From assembly GCF_040939455.1 (NCBI RefSeq), contig NC_134117.1, positions 21,941,501 to 22,005,500 on the forward strand: 64,000 nt of DNA, in the 5' to 3' direction. The position numbers and the translations under genes are program-made. Positions 58,136-64,000 of the stretch are shown piece after piece. Under the pieces are notes generated by a model. It saw only the letters and a list, made by a program, of their open reading frames with translations, ran no database searches and was not told the origin of the DNA. The DNA comes from Microcebus murinus (lineage: Eukaryota > Chordata > Mammalia > Primates > Cheirogaleidae). The stretch's first letter is position 1. Each line of letters opens with the position of its first letter.

Positions 58136-59379
58136 GTGACTGAATGAGCAAGTGAGTTTATCTCCTTTTGTAGTTTTTCCTATCTTTGTGTATGCTGCCA
58201 CCAATTTTTAGGGGTCCTTCTATCACATGATCTTAACCATGGGGCTCAAAGTACAAAATAAGACCAAGAAATTTCCATACCTTATAAAATAAAACTGTTA
58301 ACTAGCAGGATTTTAAAGACGTTACCCAGAGCATACATTAGTGTTATAAAGTTAGCTTTAAAACAAAATTAGGCCTTTTAACTGCTAAGATTCATAGTCT
58401 CCTCCCTCTTTTATTCATTTACGACTTCCAAGACAAGCTTACTTTCTTTTCTCAAATATTTGCTTTGGCTTCATTGAAATAAGTCATCGCTAGTTATCAG
58501 CATATTTTAAAGAAATGGATGCAGTATAATAATTTTTCTTTATTCATGTGTGAATAATCCAGGGAAACACTATTAGACAGGTTAGTCATAGACTGACTGA
58601 CATCCTCCCGCCACGGTACTGCAAAGGGTAGTGGGAGCTCAGAAGCAGCCCAGATGCCCTTGAGAAAGCCCCAGACAAGGCAGCCGGGTGCTCTCAGAGG
58701 ACAAATGTCCTGGGGAAGAATGAGGTCCTCATAACCTCATTCTTCTCATAACTTGCTTCACGTCATGTACCGATGGTCTACATAAGAGGCCATGAAATCA
58801 TTTTTCCCCTGGTGTGGAAAAATTAAACAGCTTATTTTATGCAGGTATAAAAAAGCTTTATGCCTTTGATTTTAATTAGAAGATAAGACCAACATCATAA
58901 ATGGACTTTATTTTATATACCACGAGTTACAATATACTGAATAAGGATTACCATTAAATATCTCACACAACGCGTTCTTTTCCTCTAGGTCTGCTTCTTT
59001 CTGTGCACACACAGACACACACAAACACAACTGCATAACACAAACACACCCTAATCCACAAACAACATATGGGCGCACACGTACGTTCACACATAGAAAA
59101 ATGCTGCATTCTTGTGCACGTGAGCATAGAGAAATGAATTTACACACAGTAAACCATATTGACATTGTGTGGAGGTTTTATGGAGCTTTTGTTGGTGAGA
59201 GTACGTTTTTATTGCAACCTTTCTCTGACATTCTCATCAGAAATCCTTTTATACACTTTGATATCACTGGCAGTGTCTCTATTCAATCCAACTTTCTGAG
59301 AAGAATGAAAGGAAGTGAAATAGAAACCTACATATTTTGGATTTCTAACCTGTGCGGGGCATTTTACATTATTTTTAAC
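58136..59379. other. Mostly unrecognised; hairpin and CA-rich stretch inside
   Basis: Holds a 12-bp hairpin (58715-58745) and an imperfect CA-rich tract (about 58995-59095). The 161-codon ORF starting at 59101 spans a MIR and a CA repeat, so it is not a gene. Confidence 0.45.
58715..58745. repeat. 12-bp perfect hairpin with 7-base loop
   Basis: GAAGAATGAGGT at 58715-58726 and ACCTCATTCTTC at 58734-58745. The loop and the sequence after it repeat 'ctcataac' (58728 and 58745), again a small direct copy beside a fold-back. Confidence 0.88.
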
Positions 59380-59500
59380 AAAACCTCACACAAATCATGT
59401 GAAGTAAGTATCATTACTTGCATTTTACAGATAAGGAAACTGAGGCTCAGGAGGAAAGCAACTTGCCTATTGCCCCTCGGATTGACTCAAAACCTACCCT
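59380..59500 (-). mobile_element. MIR SINE
   Basis: 'cattttacagataaggaaac' and 'tgaggctcaggaggaaagca' then 'acttgcctattgcccc' are antisense MIR. Confidence 0.85.
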
Positions 59501-59507
59501 TTCACCC

Positions 59508-59555
59508 ACTGTACACACACACATACTCACGAGCGCACACACACACACACACAGA
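59508..59555 (+). repeat. Imperfect (CA)n microsatellite
   Basis: 'tgtacacacacacatactca' then 'cgagcg' then nine CA units. Confidence 0.93.
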
Positions 59556-60111
59556 GTCAGAGAAGCAGGCTGTCATCCTTTTCTAAAGCATCTCTAAGAA
59601 ATCCACCAAAAACAACAGCTTCAAGAAAGTCCTCTACTTCCTCACTTATCTCTACCTCTGACCAAAGGGATATCAAGAATTAAGTGAATAGGAATTCAAC
59701 AGTGAAATATGTTAGTTGCTGATACTCAAAAATTGTTAAAAAGGAGGAGGCCATAATATTAGCATAAATATAATCAGAGAGCAAATAACTTTGTCAGAAG
59801 TTAAGCCTCAAGGTAAAATATGTGAATTTATATTCATATGCCAAATATATAAAGAAAATCATGCACGCCAACCCAACTTTTATTGTTAAGCAGGTATTTC
59901 AAATTCAAATGCCCACGGGGGGCAAAGCAGGTGAAGCGAATGAGAGAAGCAAAGAAAGCAAAATCAGGCGTGATGTGTCAAACTGGAAAGTCACATTGTG
60001 GGTCAAAATACTTAAAAAATTGGATTTTAAAAAACACGTGCCCAAATTAAATATTACCTATGGACTGAATTTATGGACGAAGCATATGACTCTTGGTAAA
60101 ATTACGATAGC
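59556..60111. other. Intronic stretch, nothing recognised
   Basis: AT-rich. No element or exon recognised. Confidence 0.45.
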
Positions 60112-60206
60112 TTGTTTCTATAAAAACAAAGAAATTTAGCATCACTACCTTTCCATTTTTAATTGCAGGTACACAATTGTATAATGTATGGCAATGGACA
60201 TTTAGG
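60112..60206 (+). repeat. 95-bp local duplication, copy 1
   Basis: Matches 60798-60892 in the same orientation with no gaps and four differences counted (about 96%). Shared words include 'aaaaacaaagaaatttagca' and 'aattgcaggtacacaattgt'. Which copy came first is not certain. Confidence 0.92.
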
Positions 60207-60404
60207 TGCCCTTGAGTTCTGCATTGACATGATTTTGACAATATGAATGGGGCAGAGATCACACTGCAGATTTTTGTTTTGATTTGTTTTGCTTTTCCTT
60301 CAAGCTGCTTTGATATTTACCAGCTTTTCCTGACATAAGATCTGCAGTGGGCGTAGGTGTGTTCTGGAAGAAGAGGAAAACTATTTCAAATATGGTTTAG
60401 CAGA

Positions 60405-60640
60405 TAATTAACGGTATAACCTCTAAGTGCAGATGTCTTGAGTTCAACCCTCAGTTGAATTCTTCATGTGTAAACATGAGGAAGTTATTCAATTTTTCCA
60501 AATCTGTTATCTAAAGAAAAAGGAGATAGAAAGATTGTATCTACCTCATACTACTGTTGAAAGGACTTAATGACACAATGATTTAAAAGGCTTAGCACGG
60601 TGCCAGGAACATAACTGCTAAATAAATGTTAACTTTTACC
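60405..60640 (+). mobile_element. MIR SINE
   Basis: 'gagttcaaccctcagttgaa', 'aaatctgttatctaaagaaa', 'gtatctacctcatactactg', 'ttagcacggtgccaggaaca' and 'actgctaaataaatgttaac' follow the whole sense MIR. Its 3' half is part of the 195-bp segment copied to 62278. Confidence 0.8.
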
Positions 60641-60747
60641 CTTAAATCACCCAGGATTAGAGAACAACTAAAGTCAGAAATGATGCCAAGCATGGTAGAG
60701 ACAAAGATGATTTGGAGATTATCTGCCTCCCTCTTGACCTGCCATCA
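60553..60747 (+). repeat. 195-bp segment, original copy
   Basis: Collinear with the MIR that starts upstream of it, so this is the source. Identical in length to 62278-62472 with about four differences (98%). Confidence 0.93.
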
Positions 60748-60797
60748 TTCCAGAGCTTTGCAGATAAAATTGAAAGGGGTAGGGATTAGGGTAGGTA

Positions 60798-60892
60798 TTG
60801 TTTCTATAAAAACAAAGAAATTTAGCACCATTACCTTTCCATATTTAATTGCAGGTACACAATTGTATAATGTATGGCGATGGACATTTAGG
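60798..60892 (+). repeat. 95-bp local duplication, copy 2
   Basis: Partner of 60112-60206, 686 bases away. Sequence on both sides is unrelated between the two copies, and no poly-A or target duplication is present. Confidence 0.92.
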
Positions 60893-62141
60893 AGTTGGGG
60901 AGTTGTTGTTCAATGCTTATAAAGTTTCAGTCATGCAAAATGAAAAAGTTCTATTAATCTGCTATACAACAGTGCATGTATAGTTAAAAGTACTCTACTG
61001 CACACTTGGAAGTTTGTCAACAGGGTAAATCATAAATCTCATGGAGTGTGTTTGTGTGTATAAAACATACAAAAGGGTTAGGGAGAAAAATTGCTATATT
61101 TTATATTTCACATTCATTTTACATGCATTTTGTATTCACTGTAATATTTTAAGAAAAACACACTCTATTAGCAAATATTAATACTGCCAGAGTGAACACC
61201 AATTAGTAGATAATTGTTAATTTGCTAAACTACAATTGCTGCTTTGAAAGACTACTCTTTTTTCATTGGGAGGTTCTAGCTCATGACAGAACTAAATGTG
61301 CCACTGTCTTAGGGATGAGAACCTCATACCACCAGTCCCTACTGATTTGGCCATTCCGTGTAAATGAACTCTCCTTGTCTTAGATTAGTGATGAACAAGA
61401 TTTAAAGTTTACCAACATGCAAATGGTGCAATATCTTTTTTTTTTTCCACTCGATATGCTTTTTGCAGGAAATTCCTGGGAAAGTTGAATAACAGTGGTC
61501 AATTTTAATGGTGTGTTGCAAATCACAAAGGACACTCGTGAAAGTCAGGAATCAAGGAAAGGCTGTGCTTAGTCAAACTTATGGTTTCAAAAGCCAGTCA
61601 GTTTATCTGTGTCTAAATCATTCAAAATTAGTATTGAAAATGTCAAAATCACCCTCAAAATTGTCCCATAATGCACTCTTCTTTCCTGCTACTGGGTGAA
61701 TCTTAAAATATCATTGATAAATACATTAGCTATTCAATTGCCCATTAGGTTTCTCCTTTGTACAGTCTATCAAAAACATGTGCAAGCTAAAGGTTTCTCA
61801 GTCTCTCACTCTGTCACAGACCCAGAAAGGTAAGGAAACAAAGTCTAGTTCAATGTTTTGAGAACATTCTCAGAACAGAAGTAAATAGACTTTTCTCTAA
61901 ATAGAAAAGGAGACATTCTATAATTTACTGTATAACTGAGTCCTAATGATAGACCTTTAGCAAAGTTAGTGTTCAGCAAGAAATACAATAATATCAATAT
62001 AAGCTCACAGAGTATAGAAGAGATGATGGCATAGCTGTCCCCTAACCCATTGAGATAATTGATATGTTGTTAAATACTGACTTCCACAGAGTCCCCTATA
62101 GATGAGGCTTTCAATCATAATATACCAGCCTTCATTTCCCA
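60893..62141. other. Intronic stretch, nothing recognised
   Basis: AT-rich, with a T run at 61437-61446. No element or exon recognised. Confidence 0.45.
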
Positions 62142-62186
62142 CATCCATCCATCCATCCATCCATCCATCCATCCATCCATCCATCA
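62142..62186 (+). repeat. (ATCC)n microsatellite
   Basis: Eleven uninterrupted tetranucleotide units. Confidence 0.97.
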
Positions 62187-62199
62187 TTTCCTCTTCTAA

Positions 62200-62597
62200 C
62201 AGTGGGTCTCAACCTGGGGGTGAGAAGGGGTTACCCCAAGGGGACATTTTGCAATGTATGGAGACATTTGTGTCACAACTGTTGAAAGGATTTAATGACA
62301 CAATGATTTAAAAGGCTTAGCATGATGCCAGGAACATAACTGCTAAATAAATGTTAACTTTTACCCTTAAATCACCCAGGATTAGAAAACAACTAAAGTC
62401 AGAAATGATGCCAAGCATGGTAGAGACAAAGATGATTTGGAGATTATCTGCCTCCCTCTTGACCTGCCATCAGGCAAGGGAGAGAGTTACTGGTGACTAC
62501 TGGGTAGAGGCCAGGGGTGCTACAAAACATGTGACAATGCACAGGGCAGTGACCCACAACGAAGAAGTACCCAACACAAAATGTCGATAATGCTGTT
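62200..62597 (+). mobile_element. MER5A (hAT-Charlie MITE) split by a 195-bp templated insert
   Basis: Left part 62200-62280: 'cagtgggtctcaacctgggg', 'ggacattttgcaatgtatgg', 'agacatttgtgtcacaac'. Right part 62473-62597: 'actactgggtagaggccagg', 'tgacaatgcacagggcagtg', 'aaaatgtcgataatgctgtt'. Together they make one MER5A in the right order. The 3' terminal repeat has been replaced by the TA tract. Confidence 0.88.
62278..62472 (+). repeat. 195-bp copy of 60553-60747 inside MER5A
   Basis: Gap-free copy in the same orientation from 1.73 kb to the left. It starts in the middle of a MIR and ends in unique sequence, so it is not a mobile element. At the left junction the donor and MER5A share ACTG. 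Confidence 0.93.
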
Positions 62598-62599
62598 GT

Positions 62600-62639
<40 letters not shown>
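62600..62639 (+). repeat. (TA)n microsatellite
   Basis: About 19 TA units, directly abutting the end of the MER5A. Confidence 0.97.
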
Positions 62640-62648
<9 letters not shown>

Positions 62649-62849
62649 ATTCTATTATGGCAAAATATGTAAACTACACACACATTTTATAGATAGAACA
62701 TCAATATTATGCTTATACACATGTTCTCTTGTACCCATGACCATTTATATATGCCATCCTCTTTGCCAAGATTGGATTCCCCACCTTTCTCAATTCATTA
62801 TGCTAAACTTATTTATACTTGTCCCTCAGGATTTAACATAAGCATCCCT

Positions 62850-63866
62850 AATATAGAAAAAATCATGAGGCTAGAAAAAAATGAAAAGCACAAAAGTAAA
62901 AACAAAGCAAACAAAAACCCCTTTAAAAATGGATAAATGACTTGAATAGACATTTCTCCAAAGAAGATAAACAAATTACCAACAAAGGCATGAAAAGATG
63001 CTAAACATCACTAATCATGAGACAAATGCAAATCAAAACCACAATGAGATATTGCCTCACAATCATGGCTACTATCAGCAAAAAAAAAAAAAAAAAAAAA
63101 AAACCCAGAAAATAACAGGTGCTGGCAAGGATGTGAAGAAATTGAAACCTTTGTGTACTACTGGTGCAGACACTGTGGAAAACAGTATAGTAGGTAATTA
63201 AACATGAAAAATAGAATTATCATATGATCCAGTCATTCTACTTCTGGGTATATACACTCAAAGTGAGCGTCCCACTGTGTCAAATGCAGGTGATGGTCAA
63301 GTAGATGAGTGCTGAGAATTAGCCACTGAATTTAGCAACCTGGAGGCTATTGGTGACTGTGACAAAGGCAGTGGAGTGAAACAGGCAGACTGTCAGTGTT
63401 GATGTAAGTATAAATTGGCATCATGGCACTGAAAAGCCATGTGGCATATGGAACAAGACTCTTTTTAAATTGAAAGCACGGTCTCAAAGAGATATGTCCA
63501 TTTAATGTTCATAGCAGCATTATTTGCAATAACCAAAAATTGTAAGCAACTCAAGGGTTCATCAATAGATGAATAGATAAACAAACTGTGGTATATGCAT
63601 ACAATGGAGCATTATTCAACCTTAAACATGAAGGAAATTCTAACATGTTCTACATGAATGAACCTTGAGGACATTATGCAAAACGAAATACGCCAGCACA
63701 GAAAGACAAATACTATATGATCCCACTTATATGTGGTACATAGAGTAATAAAAATCATGGAGACAGAAAGTGGAATGGTGGATGCCAAGGCTGGAGGGAG
63801 GGAGAAGTGAGGAGTTATTATTTAGTAGGTAAAGAGTTTTAGCTTTGCAAGGTGGAAAGAGATATG
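62850..63866 (+). mobile_element. L1 3' region with a foreign insert and internal poly-A
   Basis: 'aaaaatggataaatgacttg', 'aatagacatttctccaaaga', 'aaaccacaatgagatattgc', 'attatcatatgatccagtca', 'tgttcatagcagcattattt', 'tgaaccttgaggacattatg' and 'atcatggagacagaaagtgg' give the sense L1 in order. A 25-base A run at 63080-63104 and a ~200-bp foreign block (63262-63460) interrupt it. It stops before its own poly-A. Confidence 0.85.
63262..63460. other. Foreign block inside the L1 3' region
   Basis: Between 'tatatacactcaaag' and 'aaattgaaagcacggtctca', which are adjacent in typical L1s, lie about 200 extra bases. Part of them ('gctgagaattagccactgaa', 'tttagcaacctggaggctat') resembles a sequence dispersed in mammals whose family I cannot name. 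Confidence 0.5.
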
Positions 63867-64000
63867 GAGGAGGTGCCAAGATGGTGGACAAGGAGCAGCC
63901 TGCACTGGCTGCTCTTAAGAAGAGGATCTAAGGTTGAGGGTTGAGGTTCACCCATGGATGGACAGTCTCGGAGACAGCATTGTGAATCAGAGAAGCAACT
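63867..64000 (+). mobile_element. 5' end of another L1, cut by the window edge
   Basis: 'ggaggtgccaagatggtgga' is the start of a primate L1 5' UTR, including the AAGATGG core of the YY1 site that sets L1 transcription start, followed by 'caaggagcagcctgcactgg' and 'ctgctcttaagaagagg'. It lies directly after a truncated L1 3' UTR, so it is a separate insertion in the same orientation. Its length is not visible here. Confidence 0.6.

Noticed and set aside
59101..59586. 161-codon plus-strand ORF
   Set aside because: Runs through a MIR and ends in a CA repeat (HTHTHTE text), so it is not a gene.
62005..62187. ORF with repeated MDGW units
   Set aside because: Minus-strand translation of the (ATCC)n microsatellite.

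Overview
The window is nuclear DNA from a primate, most likely a strepsirrhine and probably a lemur. Two of its three Alu elements (18321-18653 and 33514-33853) carry the 'aattggccaacta' linker and the 'agcctgagcaagagtgagac' text that I associate with lemur/loris Alus. The mammal-wide repeats L2, MIR, MaLR LTRs, L1M, Tigger1 and MER5A fill much of the rest. There are no operons, CRISPR arrays or compact bacterial-type genes. Almost every short ORF here is chance or transposon debris.

Only one protein-coding exon is convincing: 56204-56362 on the minus strand. It has 53 codons, is phase 0 at both ends, has a pyrimidine-tract AAG acceptor and a GTGAGC donor, and carries an Asp-box of the VPS10 beta-propeller. 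Its residues fit a neuronal sorting receptor of the SORCS family, best SORCS3. The remaining ~63.8 kb is then intron: 7.6 kb on the 5' side of the exon and 56.2 kb on the 3' side.

Layout. 1-10.9 kb: MLT1, L2, MIR and hAT relics. 10.9-13.75 kb: repeat-poor. 13.75-22.75 kb: L1M fragments, an MST LTR, a purine-rich satellite, an Alu, and a 3.1-kb antisense L1 split by an MLT1A LTR and a tiny L1. 23-34 kb: L2/MIR mosaic, including an L2 with reverse-transcriptase remnants, and two Alus. 34-38 kb: mostly unique. 38.4-40.3 kb: an L1 with a 5' inversion. 42.7-43.8 kb: two MLT1 LTRs. 45-45.7 kb: AT-rich, repeat-free, possible conserved regulatory DNA. 47.2-50.3 kb: an L1M split by a near-complete Tigger1 with a dead transposase. 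54.9-58.1 kb: L2/MIR flanking the exon. 60-62.6 kb: local duplications. 62.8-64 kb: an L1 3' end followed by the 5' start of another L1.

The most unusual signal is a set of short copies of nearby sequence: 195 bp from 60553-60747 reappears inside a MER5A at 62278; 121 bp from 21753-21873 reappears inside another L1 at 24412, next to a 16-bp perfect hairpin; 95 bp at 60112 reappears at 60798. There are also small hairpins with 7-8 nt loops at 1392, 24538 and 58715. They look like footprints of replication template switching rather than transposition. All identities here are from reading alone, without database searches.
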